Assembly: GCF_023701745.1 (NCBI RefSeq) | Contig: NZ_JAJOZB010000001.1 | Span: forward strand, 496,001-560,000 | Length of the DNA stretch: 64,000 nucleotides | Direction: 5' to 3' | DNA from: Streptomyces sp. RKAG293 | GTDB lineage: Bacteria > Actinomycetota > Actinomycetes > Streptomycetales > Streptomycetaceae | Shown here: piece by piece, positions 9,208 to 18,434 of the stretch | Layout: every line of letters begins with the position of its first letter | How positions within the stretch are numbered: the stretch's first letter is position 1 | Translations under genes and position numbers: made by a program | The notes under the pieces: model-generated | Seen by the model: the letters and a program-made list of their open reading frames with translations, nothing else | Databases searched by the model: none | What the model was told of the DNA's origin: nothing

Positions 9208-9215
9208 TTGTACAA
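9208..9215. promoter_or_regulatory. TTGTACAA palindrome before an alpha/beta hydrolase gene
   Basis: TTGTACAA is a perfect 8-bp palindrome just before the hydrolase start. The same core lies at the centre of the 30-bp palindrome at 43720-43749, also directly in front of an alpha/beta hydrolase gene. It is a candidate operator, for the adjacent MarR protein or for another repressor. Confidence 0.35.
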
Positions 9216-9220
9216 GACCG

Positions 9221-10093
9221 GTGGTCGGCAGCCCCCGCATCATGCTGTGCATGCATGAGGACGACGTTGAGTACACCGCGCACGGAATGCACGTGGTCCA
9301 CGACGGCCCCCGGCAGGCGCCACCGATGGTGCTCATCCACGGATCAGGTGCCTCGGGCACCTCGTGGAGTCCGTTGGTCCCGGCACTGGCCGGTCACCAT
9401 CACGTCATCCGGGTCGACCTCCCCGGGTGCGGCCAGTCACCGCCCGCGGCGTCCTACGACGTGCCCGTGCAGGCGGGCCGGGTGGCGGCGCTGCTCGACG
9501 ATGCCGGGCTCCGTGGTGTCAGCGTGGTCGGGCACTCCAGCGGCGGCTACGTCGCCACCGCGCTCGCGGAGCAGCGCCCCGACCTGGTGGGGTCGCTCGC
9601 GCTGATCAGCACCGGCCCGAGCATCGATGCGTTCCTTCCGCAGCCGGTCATCCTGCGGGTCATGCTGGCCCCGCCCTTCGGCCCGTTCCTGTGGCCGCGG
9701 CGTTCGGACGCGATGATCCGCAAAGGGCTCGGCGCGACGCTCGCTCGCCCGGTCGACATCCCGGACGACGTGGTCGCCGACCTACGCGACCTCACCTACC
9801 GGGCGTTCCGGACGGTGCTGCGCCGGAACCTCGCGTACCTCACCGAACGGAACGTACCCGAGCGTCTGGCCGCCCTTGATGTCCCCGTGCTGGTGGTCTT
9901 CGGCAGCGCCGATCCCCGCTGGGACCCGTCGTCGGCGCACCGGTACGACGCGGTACCGAACGCGCGGCTCGAGATGTTGCCGGGCATCGGCCACATACCC
10001 CTGTGGGAGGCGCCCGAGATCACCGGCCAACTGCTGCTGGGCTTCGCAGCAATGGGTGCTGACGCCTCATCCGTGATCCCCTCGAAGGACTAG
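9221..10093 (+). CDS. alpha/beta hydrolase
   Basis: The protein of up to 290 residues has the alpha/beta-hydrolase fold. It shows the oxyanion motif LIHGSGASG, the nucleophile elbow VVGHSSGGY (Ser), a C-terminal acid in VVFGSADPRWD and His in GIGHIPLW. The start is uncertain: GTG 9221, ATG 9242 and ATG 9251 are all in frame and none has a clear ribosome site, so initiation may be leaderless. The AraC gene begins 10 bp after the stop, so the two are probably cotranscribed. The substrate is unknown; the family includes esterases, peptidases and C-C hydrolases. Confidence 0.85.
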   Translation: MVGSPRIMLCMHEDDVEYTAHGMHVVHDGPRQAPPMVLIHGSGASGTSWSPLVPALAGHHHVIRVDLPGCGQSPPAASYDVPVQAGRVAALLDDAGLRGVSVVGHSSGGYVATALAEQRPDLVGSLALISTGPSIDAFLPQPVILRVMLAPPFGPFLWPRRSDAMIRKGLGATLARPVDIPDDVVADLRDLTYRAFRTVLRRNLAYLTERNVPERLAALDVPVLVVFGSADPRWDPSSAHRYDAVPNARLEMLPGIGHIPLWEAPEITGQLLLGFAAMGADASSVIPSKD

Positions 10094-10102
10094 GCTGGTT
10101 GC

Positions 10103-10963
10103 GTGTTACCGACCGAGGCCCCATTCGACTGGGCGAGCGTGGACATCGCGGTCCCCCGCCCGTCGGACCGCCTGCCGGGCATCAGCATGGCCGGGTTCCG
10201 CCAACGTGTCCCCGGCTTCGTGGACATCGCCATGGTCGCGCACCCGTCCGTCACCCTGCTCGTCGACCTCAGCGATGGAGAAGGCCTCGTCTACGGCTCC
10301 CATGGCCGACAGGGGCGCGGCAGTGTCATCGTCGGGCTCCTCCCCGGAGATCTTCGGGCATCCGGCCGGGTGGGCGCGTGCCTCCAGATCCGGCTGGACC
10401 CGGTCGCGGCGGCCGCGGTGCTCGGCTCGTCGATCGAGTTCTGCGGGACGGTGGAGTCCCTCAGGGATGTCTGGGGCTACGACGCCGAGCAGGCCGAGGA
10501 CCGACTGCGCGCCGCCGTGTCGTGGGACGACCGCTTCGCGATCGCCGCGGAGATCCTCGGCCGACGGATGACGGACCGCCGCCCAACGGTCGATGCGGAG
10601 GTCGCCCACAGCTGGCGGCGGACGCTCACCAGCCGGGGGCGAATGCGGGTCGACGGCCTGGCGGAGGAGACCGGCTGGAGTCGCAAGCGCCTGTCGGACC
10701 GCTTCCGGTCCCAGCTCGGCATCACACCCAAGCGCGCCGCCCGGCTGGTGCGGTTCGACCACGCCGCCCACCTCCTCGCGGCGGGCCTCGCCCCCGCCGG
10801 CGTCGCCACCGACAGCGGCTACGTCGACCAGTCCCACCTCAGCCATGAAGTCAAGGCGTTCACCGGGCTCACGCCCTCAGCCGTGGCCGCCGCGCCGTGG
10901 CTCGCCATCGACGACGTCGCGTGGCCCGCTTCATGGCCGGCCCGGACCCCTGCACCCCTGTGA
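10103..10963 (+). CDS. AraC-family transcriptional regulator
   Basis: The 286-residue protein has a C-terminal double helix-turn-helix: RMRVDGLAEETGWSRKRLSD (first HTH) and GVATDSGYVDQSHLSHEVKAFTGLTPS, which carries the family signature GY-DQSHLS-FTG-TP. The N-terminal 170 residues are a ligand-binding region. It starts at a GTG 10 bp after the alpha/beta hydrolase stop, so the two form an operon; the regulator may sense the product or substrate of that hydrolase. Confidence 0.85.
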   Translation: MLPTEAPFDWASVDIAVPRPSDRLPGISMAGFRQRVPGFVDIAMVAHPSVTLLVDLSDGEGLVYGSHGRQGRGSVIVGLLPGDLRASGRVGACLQIRLDPVAAAAVLGSSIEFCGTVESLRDVWGYDAEQAEDRLRAAVSWDDRFAIAAEILGRRMTDRRPTVDAEVAHSWRRTLTSRGRMRVDGLAEETGWSRKRLSDRFRSQLGITPKRAARLVRFDHAAHLLAAGLAPAGVATDSGYVDQSHLSHEVKAFTGLTPSAVAAAPWLAIDDVAWPASWPARTPAPL

Positions 10964-11068
10964 CCGGCCCCTGTGACCCCGTGACGGGCTGCGCACCGTC
11001 CGTCCGCGCCTCGCCGCACCGTCACTGTTCCGTCCGATCTCCCCAGGCGGCTGTCGCCCCACCGCTGT

Positions 11069-11965
11069 TCATCGCAGGGTGAGCGGGGTCTCGGATGCGA
11101 CGCGGGACAACTTCTCGGGGTTGCGGACGTAGTAGAGGCCGGTGATGTGGGCGTCCTCGATGCGGACCGCCATGATGCCGTCGAGCTCCCCGTCCAGGTG
11201 CACGAGGAGTGCCGGGTTGCCGTTGATCATGGTGGGAGCGAAGGTGATCGGGCTCTTGTTCTTGCCGAGACCACCGGCCATGAAGCGGCCCACCTTCTCC
11301 GCGCCGATGATCGGTCGCAGTGCGGCCCGCTTGACGCCGCCGCCATCGCTCACCAGGACGACCTCCGGGGCGAGTACGTCGAGGAGCTCCTGCAGATTCC
11401 CCGTTTCGAGCACGCGCTGGAACGACTCCAGGGCTGCCCGGGTCTCGCTCCGGGAGACCATCTGGCGGGGGCGGCGGGCATCGACGTGCTGGCGGGCGCG
11501 GTGGGCGATCTGGCGGACGGCCGCAGGGCTCTTGTCGACGGCGGCCGCGATCTCGTCATAGGTGACGTCGAAGGCCTCGCGCAGCACGAAGACGGCGCGC
11601 TCGGTCGGTGACAGCGTCTCGAGGACGAGCATCATCGCCATCGACACACTCTCGGCGAGCTCGACATCCTCGGCCACGTCCGGGGCGGTGAGCAGCGGCT
11701 CGGGCAGCCACTGGCCGACATAGGCCTCTTTCCTGCGACTCATCGCGCGCAGCCGGTTGAGCGCCTGCCGGGTCGTGATCCGGACCAGGTAGGCGCGCTG
11801 GTCGCGCACCTCCTCCAGGTCGACCTTGACCCATCGCAGCCAGGTCTCCTGGAGGACGTCCTCGGCGTCGGCCGCCGACCCGAGCATCTCGTAGGCGACG
11901 GTGAAGAGCAGGTTGCGGTGGGCGACGAACGTTTTGGTCGCCGGGTCAGTGGCCTGGTCGCTCAT
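11069..11965 (-). CDS. ECF41-family RNA polymerase sigma factor (first copy)
   Basis: The 298-residue protein has sigma region 2 at residues 15-80 (LLFTVAYEMLGSAADAEDVLQETWLRW), the ECF41 linker motif WLPEPLL, and region 4 at about 115-175 (LSPTERAVFVLREAFDVTYDEIAAAV). It also has the SnoaL-like C-terminal extension with DGGG and YYVRNPEKL, which in ECF41 factors regulates activity in place of an anti-sigma protein. It follows an FAD-dependent oxidoreductase on the same strand (113-bp gap), the usual ECF41 arrangement with an oxidoreductase, epimerase or carboxymuconolactone decarboxylase partner. An ECF41-type promoter precedes that partner, so autoregulation is likely. It is about as long as the copy at 49658 and shares most motifs. 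Confidence 0.92.
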   Translation of the reverse strand: MSDQATDPATKTFVAHRNLLFTVAYEMLGSAADAEDVLQETWLRWVKVDLEEVRDQRAYLVRITTRQALNRLRAMSRRKEAYVGQWLPEPLLTAPDVAEDVELAESVSMAMMLVLETLSPTERAVFVLREAFDVTYDEIAAAVDKSPAAVRQIAHRARQHVDARRPRQMVSRSETRAALESFQRVLETGNLQELLDVLAPEVVLVSDGGGVKRAALRPIIGAEKVGRFMAGGLGKNKSPITFAPTMINGNPALLVHLDGELDGIMAVRIEDAHITGLYYVRNPEKLSRVASETPLTLR

Positions 11966-12078
11966 GTCTCGACCCCTCTCCTTCGCGGCCGGCCGCCCGG
12001 GTTACCGACGGCCTTCAAGCGTGCATCCACAGCAAGATTCTCATCCGTCGGCAACCGTTCGATCCGACGGGTGCCGGA

Positions 12079-13293
12079 CTAGGGCCTGTCCGCGGTGGCC
12101 GGTGCCTCGTCGCGCCGGGCCCGCAGCAACTGCTGGCGCTTGGCGCCTCCGGAGACGCGGTGCAGGCTGTACGAGCCGGGCTTGCCCGCCTCGTCGGCCA
12201 GATGCTTGACGATCCCCTTGCACACGAACTCCTTGAGCCGCGCACCGGAGCGACCGTCGATGTGGAACCACAGCGCGACGTCGTACCGGTGGGCGAACTG
12301 GAAGATGCCGGCGCGGCGGCCCAGGCTGATGCACTGGCCGGCGAACGCCTGGTTGAGGGGCGAGGGCTGCTCCCCCGCGATCCGGCTGAGCACCGTGTCG
12401 GCGGCCCGCGCGCCCAGCGGCATCGCGGCCTGGCAGCTCATCCGCAGCGGCAGGTCCGACGGTGCCGCGGAGTCCCCGGCCGCGACGACGCGCTCGTCGT
12501 CCACGCTGGTCAACGTCTCGTCCGTGAGCAGCCGGCCCAGGGCGTCGGTGCTCAGTCCGCTGCGGGCGGCCAGGTCCGGCACACCGAAGCCGGCGGTCCA
12601 GACGGTCACCGCGCTCGGCAGGGTGCGGCCGTCGCCGAGCTCGATGGCATCGCGCGCCACCCTCGTGACCTTCGTGCCGGGGCCGTCGAGCACGGTCACC
12701 CCGAGCTTCGCCAGCCGCCTGGCGACCGAACGCCGGCCCCGGGGGTGCAGATACGGGCCGAGCACCCCACCGCAGACCAGGGTCACGGTGTGGCCGGCCT
12801 CCGCCAGCTCGGCGGCGGTCTCGATGCCGGTGGGACCGGCTCCGACCACCGTCACCGCGGCCGTCGCGGGCGCGGCGTCGAGGACCGGCCGCAGCCGCTG
12901 CGCCTCCTCCAGACTGGCGATCGGGTAGGCGAACTCGGCCGCTCCAGGCACGCGAGGGTCGGCGCTGCCGCTGCCCACCGCGTAGATCAGATAGTCGTAG
13001 CCGACCGTGCCGCCCGATGCCAACGTCACGCCGCGTTCGGCCGCGTCGATCCCGCTCACGGTGTCGACCACCAACTCGATCCCCGCACGCAGGACGTCTC
13101 CGTACTCGGCGACAGCGTCGTCGGACCCGCCCACCAGTTGGTGCAGGCGGATCCGCTCGACGAAGGTCGAGCGGGGGTTGATCAGCGTCACGGTCACGTC
13201 GTCGCGCTGCGTCAGGCGGTTGGCCGCCATGACACCGGCGTATCCGCCGCCGATCACGACCACATTGCTCTTCCCAGTCACGGTGTCTCCCAT
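12079..13293 (-). CDS. NAD(P)H/FAD-dependent oxidoreductase (NDH-2-like), ECF41 partner
   Basis: The protein has 404 residues. An FAD-binding dinucleotide fold lies at the N-terminus (VVVIGGGYAGVMAANRL), and a second NAD(P)H-binding fold at about residue 145 (VTVVGAGPTGIETAAELAEAG). The conserved FAD site near the C-terminus reads VVAAGDSAAP. The frame stays open for a further kilobase upstream, but that stretch is the antisense of the ABC-transporter gene; the ATG at 13293 is the first before the FAD motif. Oxidoreductases are one of the three partner classes encoded with ECF41 sigma factors, and this gene carries the ECF41-type promoter. Confidence 0.88.
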   Translation of the reverse strand: MGDTVTGKSNVVVIGGGYAGVMAANRLTQRDDVTVTLINPRSTFVERIRLHQLVGGSDDAVAEYGDVLRAGIELVVDTVSGIDAAERGVTLASGGTVGYDYLIYAVGSGSADPRVPGAAEFAYPIASLEEAQRLRPVLDAAPATAAVTVVGAGPTGIETAAELAEAGHTVTLVCGGVLGPYLHPRGRRSVARRLAKLGVTVLDGPGTKVTRVARDAIELGDGRTLPSAVTVWTAGFGVPDLAARSGLSTDALGRLLTDETLTSVDDERVVAAGDSAAPSDLPLRMSCQAAMPLGARAADTVLSRIAGEQPSPLNQAFAGQCISLGRRAGIFQFAHRYDVALWFHIDGRSGARLKEFVCKGIVKHLADEAGKPGSYSLHRVSGGAKRQQLLRARRDEAPATADRP

Positions 13294-13316
13294 CGTTTCC
13301 AGCGATTCGGGCACAA

Positions 13317-13343
13317 GACACCGCCTGATGAGCCCCTGTGACA
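13317..13343 (-). promoter_or_regulatory. ECF41-type promoter of the oxidoreductase-sigma operon
   Basis: Read on the minus strand: TGTCACA, then 16 bases ending GGCGG, then TGTC, 23 bases before the oxidoreductase ATG. The published ECF41 consensus, from memory, is TGTCACA-N16-CGTC; this differs by one base in the -10 element. The second ECF41 locus carries the same TGTCACA-N16-TGTC with the same GGCGGTGTCTT flank. Confidence 0.85.
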
Positions 13344-13458
13344 GCTTGTGAGCCAGATCACTCCACGGGGGTGGAGCGCGGGCCGGGGCACCCCGGTTCC
13401 AGGGCGCTGAAACCAGCGTGAAACCGCGCTGAATGCGCCCTGCCGCACGCTCTGCGGC

Positions 13459-14430
13459 ATGACGACAACGACATCGCACGCACTCGCCATCGCGGCCAAG
13501 GGGCTGCGCAAGGCCTACGGGGTCAAGACGGTCCTCGACGGCATCGACCTGGAGGTGCCGGCCGGCACGGTCTTCTCCCTGCTCGGCCCGAACGGCGCGG
13601 GCAAGACCACCGCCGTCAAGATCCTCTCCACCCTCATCACCGCCGACGCCGGCGCCCTCCACGTCGGCGGCCACGACCTGGCCACCGACCCGCAGGCGGT
13701 GCGCGCCACGATCGGCGTCACCGGACAGTTCTCCGCCGTCGACGGCCTCATCACCGGCGAGGAGAACATGCTCCTCATGGCGGACCTGCACCACCTGCCG
13801 AAGCAGGAGGGACGGCGGGTCGCCGCCGAACTGCTGGAGCAATTCGACCTCACCGAGGCCGCGAAGAAGCCCGCCTCGACGTACTCCGGAGGTATGAAAC
13901 GCCGCCTGGACCTCGCCATGACCCTCGTCGGCGGCCCACGCATCATCTTCCTCGACGAGCCGACCACCGGCCTCGACCCCCGCTCGCGGCACAACATGTG
14001 GCAGATCATCCGCGAACTCGTCACGGGCGGCGTCACCGTCTTCCTCACCACCCAGTACCGCGAGGAGGCCGACGAACTCGCCGACCGCATCGCGGTACTG
14101 AGCGACGGGAAGATCGCCGCCCAGGGCACCGCCGAGGAGCTGAAGCGGCTGGTCCCCGGCGGGCACGTACGCCTCCGCTTCTCCGACCCGGCCGCGTACC
14201 AGGCCGCCGCCGTCGCGCTGCGCGACGCCACTCGCAACGACGAGGCGCTGGCGCTGCAGATCCCCAGCGGCGGCAGCCAGCGCGAGCTGCGCGCCATCCT
14301 CGACTGGCTGGACGCGAGAGGCATCGAAGCGGACGAACTGACCGTGCACACCCCCGACCTCGACGACGTCTTCTTCGCCCTGACAGCCGTCACCACCGTC
14401 CCCAACCAGCCCAAGGAGAATGTCCGATGA
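13459..14430 (+). CDS. ABC transporter ATP-binding protein, DrrA type
   Basis: The 323-residue ATPase has Walker A LLGPNGAGKTT (about residues 40-50), signature YSGGMKRRLDL, Walker B IIFLDEPTTGLDP and the switch region TTQYREEADELADRI. The C-terminal extension (about 230-323) is typical of the daunorubicin-resistance (DrrA) subfamily, where it contacts the permease. Its stop overlaps the start of the permease (ATGA), so the two make a half-size DrrAB-like exporter. It is divergent from the oxidoreductase/ECF41 operon. The cargo is unknown; hydrophobic antibiotics or lipids are typical. Confidence 0.92.
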   Translation: MTTTTSHALAIAAKGLRKAYGVKTVLDGIDLEVPAGTVFSLLGPNGAGKTTAVKILSTLITADAGALHVGGHDLATDPQAVRATIGVTGQFSAVDGLITGEENMLLMADLHHLPKQEGRRVAAELLEQFDLTEAAKKPASTYSGGMKRRLDLAMTLVGGPRIIFLDEPTTGLDPRSRHNMWQIIRELVTGGVTVFLTTQYREEADELADRIAVLSDGKIAAQGTAEELKRLVPGGHVRLRFSDPAAYQAAAVALRDATRNDEALALQIPSGGSQRELRAILDWLDARGIEADELTVHTPDLDDVFFALTAVTTVPNQPKENVR

Positions 14431-15212
14431 GCGCCCTCTCCCTCGCCGTCCGCGACTCGTCCACGATGCTGCGCCGCAACCTGCTGCACGCGTGCCGCTA
14501 TCCGTCCCTCACCCTGAACCTGCTGCTCACGCCGATCATGTTGCTGCTGCTCTTCGTCTACATCTTCGGAGACGTGATGAGCACGGGGATCGGCGGCGCC
14601 GACCGCTCCGACTACATCGCCTACCTCGTCCCGGGCATCCTGATGATGACCATCGGCGGCACTGTGATCGGGACCGCGGTGTCGGTCTCCACCGATATGA
14701 ACGAGGGCATCATCGCCCGCTTCCGCACGATGGCGATCCACCGCGGCTCGGTGCTCGTCGGGCACGTGGTCGGCAGTGTGCTGCAGTGCATCGCCAGTGT
14801 GGTCCTCGTCGGCGCCGTCGCCGTGGCCATCGGCTTCCGGTCCACGGACGCCACGGCTCTGGAGTGGCTGGCGGCGCTCGGGCTGCTCGCGCTGTTCTCG
14901 CTGGCGCTCACCTGGATCGCGGTCGGGATGGGCATGGCCAGCCCGAGCGCCGAGGGGGCCAGCAACAGCGCACAGCCGCTGATCCTGCTTCCGCTCATCT
15001 CGAGCGCCTTCATCCCGGCCGACACGATGCCGGGCTGGTTCCGGCCCATCGCCGAGTACCAGCCGTTCACGCCCGCCATCGAGACCCTGCGCGGCCTGCT
15101 GCTCGGCACCGAGATCGGCGACAACTGGTGGATCGCGATCGTGTGGTGCGTCGGCCTGACCGCGCTCGGCTACCGCTGGTCGACGGCGTCGTTCAACCGC
15201 GACCCGAAGTGA
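14427..15212 (+). CDS. ABC-2 type transporter permease, DrrB type
   Basis: The 261-residue membrane protein has about six transmembrane segments (LTLNLLLTPIMLLLLFVYIFG; YLVPGILMMTIGGTVIGTAV; ALGLLALFSLALTWIAVGMGM; PLILLPLISSAFIPAD) and the EYQPFTPAIETLRGLLLG motif of the ABC-2/DrrB family. Its ATG overlaps the ATPase stop by four bases, and AAGGAG lies 11 bases upstream. The 3' end overlaps the tail of the convergent AfsR-like gene by 20 bp, so the two transcripts are antisense at their ends. Confidence 0.9.
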   Translation: MSALSLAVRDSSTMLRRNLLHACRYPSLTLNLLLTPIMLLLLFVYIFGDVMSTGIGGADRSDYIAYLVPGILMMTIGGTVIGTAVSVSTDMNEGIIARFRTMAIHRGSVLVGHVVGSVLQCIASVVLVGAVAVAIGFRSTDATALEWLAALGLLALFSLALTWIAVGMGMASPSAEGASNSAQPLILLPLISSAFIPADTMPGWFRPIAEYQPFTPAIETLRGLLLGTEIGDNWWIAIVWCVGLTALGYRWSTASFNRDPK

Positions 15213-18200
15213 ACGCTCGGGCCGCCGCCCGCAGCTCGTCCCGCCCCAGGGCGGCGTACTCCGACACCGCGTCGGCGTACGCCGCCCTGTCGGCCTCCTC
15301 GGCCGCCTGCCGGGCGCGGTCCGCCGACATCGTCGGCTGGAACTCGCGCAGCACCCGCAGCCGTTCGGCCAGCGCGATCATCCGTACGGCGGAGGCGTCG
15401 CCGGACGCGAGCCCCGCCATGCCGAGCGCGTGCAGCACCGTCCCGAGCAGCGGTAGCTCCGACGGGCCGAGCGGACCGGTGAGCAGGTTCCGCAGGCGCT
15501 GCCACAGCCGGTCGACCTGGTCCGCGACCAGCTCGAGACGGCCGGCGTGCGCGTGCGCCGTCACCAGCACCGACTGGATCTGCAACGCCCACGGGTCGCG
15601 CCAGGCGTCGCCGCCGTGCATCGAGCCGGCCGCGAGCATGCCCTCGACAGCGCTGCGCCACAGTCCCAGCCCGACCTCCGTCAGTCCGCGGGCGAGCGCG
15701 ATCTCGGCGCGCCCGCCGAGGTCCGGCCGGTAGAAGGTGTCCTGCTGCGGGGTGTCGTCGCCCTCCGCCTGCCGCAGCCAGTACTCGGCCTCTTCGGGGT
15801 CGTCGCGCTGCAGGCAGGCGAGGACGAGGAGCGAGCGGATGCCGATGTAGTCGTGCCCGTCGCCGAGCCACGGCAGCACCTTGAGCGCCGCCTGGAGATG
15901 CTCGTACGCTTCCTCGCCCTGCCCCGTCCGCAAGCACAGCTCGCTCAGCCGGGAGTGCACCGTGAGCCGCACGGACGGATTGTCGACCGGCGCCAGTGCG
16001 ACGACCATCCGGCGGGCCGAGTCCAGCGCGCGGTCGATGTCGTGCTCGTACTCCCAGACGTAGCAGGCGACGCACTCGGCGAGGCCGGCGACCAGCGGCT
16101 GCTCGCTGTCGCAGAGTGCCCGCAGCACTGCGTAGTCGGGAGGCAGCATCTCGGGAACCGCGCTCAGCACGACCGCGATGGCGCGCAGCAGCGTGTCCGG
16201 CGGGGCCAGGGGCAGCCGCCGGAGGGTGACGAGCTGGCGTAGGGCGCGCGGGCCGGGGCCCATGAACACGGTCGCCGTACCCAACACCGCCGCGGCGCGG
16301 GCGACTTCGACGTACTCGGGTCCGGGGTGGTAGTGCGACAGCGGCGGGCCGGTCTCCTCGACGAGGGCGGCGAGACGGGGGAAGTCGGAGGCGGTGGACC
16401 ACAGAGCGGAGAGGACGGCGGTGAGGGCGGCGATGGCGGGGCCGTCCGTACGGGCCAGGGCGTGCCGCAGGGCCAGCACGAGGTTGTCCTGCTCGGCCCT
16501 GATCCGCTCCCAGGCGGCCGGCCGTTCCGAGCTGAAGAGGACGTCGTGATACGCCACCCCGAAGTCCCGCGCCCAGGCGAGGAACCGGCCGACGGCCTCC
16601 TCGTCCCCGCCGGTCTCCGCTCGCCGGGCCGCGCTGAACTCCCGTACGGTCTCCAGCATCCGGAACCGCACGCCGACCGGGGTGTCGGCGACGGTGAGCA
16701 GCGACTGACCGGCCAACTGTTCCAGCAGGAACAGCGTGTCCTCGCCGAGCACCTGCTCCGCCGCTTCGCCGGAGAAACCGCCGGGGAAGACGGACAGCGT
16801 GCGCAGCGCGTTCCTGACGTCCTCCGGGAGCAGGTTCCAGCTCCACTCCACGACCGCGTGCAGCGTGCGGTGGCGCTCCGGTGTGTCCCGCGCCCCGCCG
16901 CGCAGCAGCGCGAACCGGTCGCCGAGGCGGCGGGCGATCTCCGGCACCGAGAGCACCCGTACCCGCGCCGCGGCCAGCTCCACGGCGAGCGGCAGCCCGT
17001 CGAGGTGGCGGCACAGTTCGGCGACCGCGTCCGGTGGCAGCTCCACGCCGGGCCGGGCGGCCCGGGCCCGCTGCGTGAACAGCTCGACCGCGGTGTCGAG
17101 GCCGAGCTCCGGCAGCGCGTACACCGCCTCCGACGTCAGGCCGAGGGGAGCCCGGCTGGTGGCGAGCACCCGCAGGTCCCCGGAGGACGAGACGAGGGCC
17201 TGCACGAGGTCGGCGGCGCCCCGGATGACCTGCTCGCAGTTGTCGAGGACCAGCAGCGCGGGCCCGGAACCGAGCACACCGAGGATGCCGGACACCGGGT
17301 CGGCCGGTGCATGGCCGCTCATGGCGCCGGGCCGCCCCTCGCCCGCGCCGAGCGCGGAGGCCACCTCCGCGGTCACGTCCGCGTCCGCGGTGACGCCCGC
17401 GAGTGGCACGAAATACACCACACGCTGCTCGGCCCGGCGGCTGACGGCGTGCGCGAGCCGGGTCTTGCCGAGGCCGCCGGGGCCGCCGGGGCCGCTGACG
17501 GTGACAGCGCGGGAAGCGCGCAGCAATCGCTCCACCGCCGCGATGTCCTCCTCCCGGCCCAGGAGCGGGTTCGGCTCGTGCGGTACGCCGTGCCGGACGG
17601 CGGGTGCCTCGCCGCGCAGCAGCTCCTGTTGCACGGCCTGGAGACCGGCGCCCGGATCGGTGCCGAGCTCGTCGCGCAGCTCACGGCGGTACGCCTCGTA
17701 GCGCGTCAGCGCGGTGGACGGGCCCGCCGTCGCCGCCTCGCCGCGCAGCAGCTCGGCGAGTACCTCCTCGTCGCGCGGATGCTCCGAAGCGGCCACGGCC
17801 AGCGGCCCGGCCGCCTCCGCGTGCCGCCCCAGCCGGGCGAGCGCGAGCGCCCGCGCGCGTAGGAGCGTGTCGCGGACGGGGACGCGCGCGGTGCGCAACG
17901 CGGCTACGGGGTCGTAGGTGTCGCCGGCCTCGTCGGGGGTGTCCTTCCACAGCGCGAGCCCGGCCTCGGCAGCAGCCAGCGATGCCGCGTGCTCCCCGGC
18001 CCTGGCCCGGTCCGCGCTCGCGGTGGCATGCAGCAACAGGGCGGAGCTGTCGACCCGTTCCTCGGCGAGGGTGAGCCGGTACCCGGCCGGCGTGCTGGCG
18101 ATGACGTCGGGGCCCAGCTGCGCCCGCGCCCTGGACACGAGGACCTGCAGCGCCTTTCCCGGCCGCTCCGGCAACTCGTCCGGCCACAGCCCTGCCACCA

Positions 18201-18327
18201 GCCGCTCGGTGCTGCAGCCCGTGCGCAACTCGCCCGCCAGCAGTGCGAGGAGCCCGCGGAGCCGGGGCGCGGTGACCTCCTGCCCGCGATAGGCGACGCG
18301 GGGCAGCAGGCTCAGGTCGGTCATCAC
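15193..18327 (-). CDS. AfsR/SARP-type regulator with BTAD, NTPase and TPR-like regions
   Basis: The protein has 1044 residues. Residues 1-90 form an OmpR-like winged helix (AGLWPDELPERPGKALQVLVSRAR), 95-245 a bacterial transcriptional activation domain (BTAD), and from about 258 an AP-ATPase. Walker A, GPGGLGKTRLA, is preceded by an extra GPG, and the Walker B-like stretch reads ALLVLDNCEQVI. There follow LAVELAAARVRVLS and a long helical repeat region. Such proteins activate secondary metabolism or export genes by promoter binding, with ATP hydrolysis as a switch. It starts at a GTG/ATG pair without a clear ribosome site. Because it converges on DrrB with a 20-bp overlap, it is not cotranscribed with the exporter. 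Confidence 0.88.
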   Translation of the reverse strand: MMTDLSLLPRVAYRGQEVTAPRLRGLLALLAGELRTGCSTERLVAGLWPDELPERPGKALQVLVSRARAQLGPDVIASTPAGYRLTLAEERVDSSALLLHATASADRARAGEHAASLAAAEAGLALWKDTPDEAGDTYDPVAALRTARVPVRDTLLRARALALARLGRHAEAAGPLAVAASEHPRDEEVLAELLRGEAATAGPSTALTRYEAYRRELRDELGTDPGAGLQAVQQELLRGEAPAVRHGVPHEPNPLLGREEDIAAVERLLRASRAVTVSGPGGPGGLGKTRLAHAVSRRAEQRVVYFVPLAGVTADADVTAEVASALGAGEGRPGAMSGHAPADPVSGILGVLGSGPALLVLDNCEQVIRGAADLVQALVSSSGDLRVLATSRAPLGLTSEAVYALPELGLDTAVELFTQRARAARPGVELPPDAVAELCRHLDGLPLAVELAAARVRVLSVPEIARRLGDRFALLRGGARDTPERHRTLHAVVEWSWNLLPEDVRNALRTLSVFPGGFSGEAAEQVLGEDTLFLLEQLAGQSLLTVADTPVGVRFRMLETVREFSAARRAETGGDEEAVGRFLAWARDFGVAYHDVLFSSERPAAWERIRAEQDNLVLALRHALARTDGPAIAALTAVLSALWSTASDFPRLAALVEETGPPLSHYHPGPEYVEVARAAAVLGTATVFMGPGPRALRQLVTLRRLPLAPPDTLLRAIAVVLSAVPEMLPPDYAVLRALCDSEQPLVAGLAECVACYVWEYEHDIDRALDSARRMVVALAPVDNPSVRLTVHSRLSELCLRTGQGEEAYEHLQAALKVLPWLGDGHDYIGIRSLLVLACLQRDDPEEAEYWLRQAEGDDTPQQDTFYRPDLGGRAEIALARGLTEVGLGLWRSAVEGMLAAGSMHGGDAWRDPWALQIQSVLVTAHAHAGRLELVADQVDRLWQRLRNLLTGPLGPSELPLLGTVLHALGMAGLASGDASAVRMIALAERLRVLREFQPTMSADRARQAAEEADRAAYADAVSEYAALGRDELRAAARAFTSGRG

Positions 18328-18434
18328 CCGTGCAGATTAGCCAAGGCGCCGGCCGGGCGGACGCCGCAGCCTCCGGCCGTTGCTCGACACGCCAACCGCC
18401 CCCAGCACCCTGGACGCCCCCGGCCGGCCACCAC

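Noticed and set aside
13294..14349. N-terminal extension of the FAD oxidoreductase by more than 350 codons
   Set aside because: The extension is antisense to the ABC-transporter ATPase gene, and the FAD motif begins just after the ATG at 13293.
13515..14765. 416-codon minus-strand frame
   Set aside because: Complete shadow of the DrrAB genes; repetitive Ser/Arg composition and no recognisable fold.
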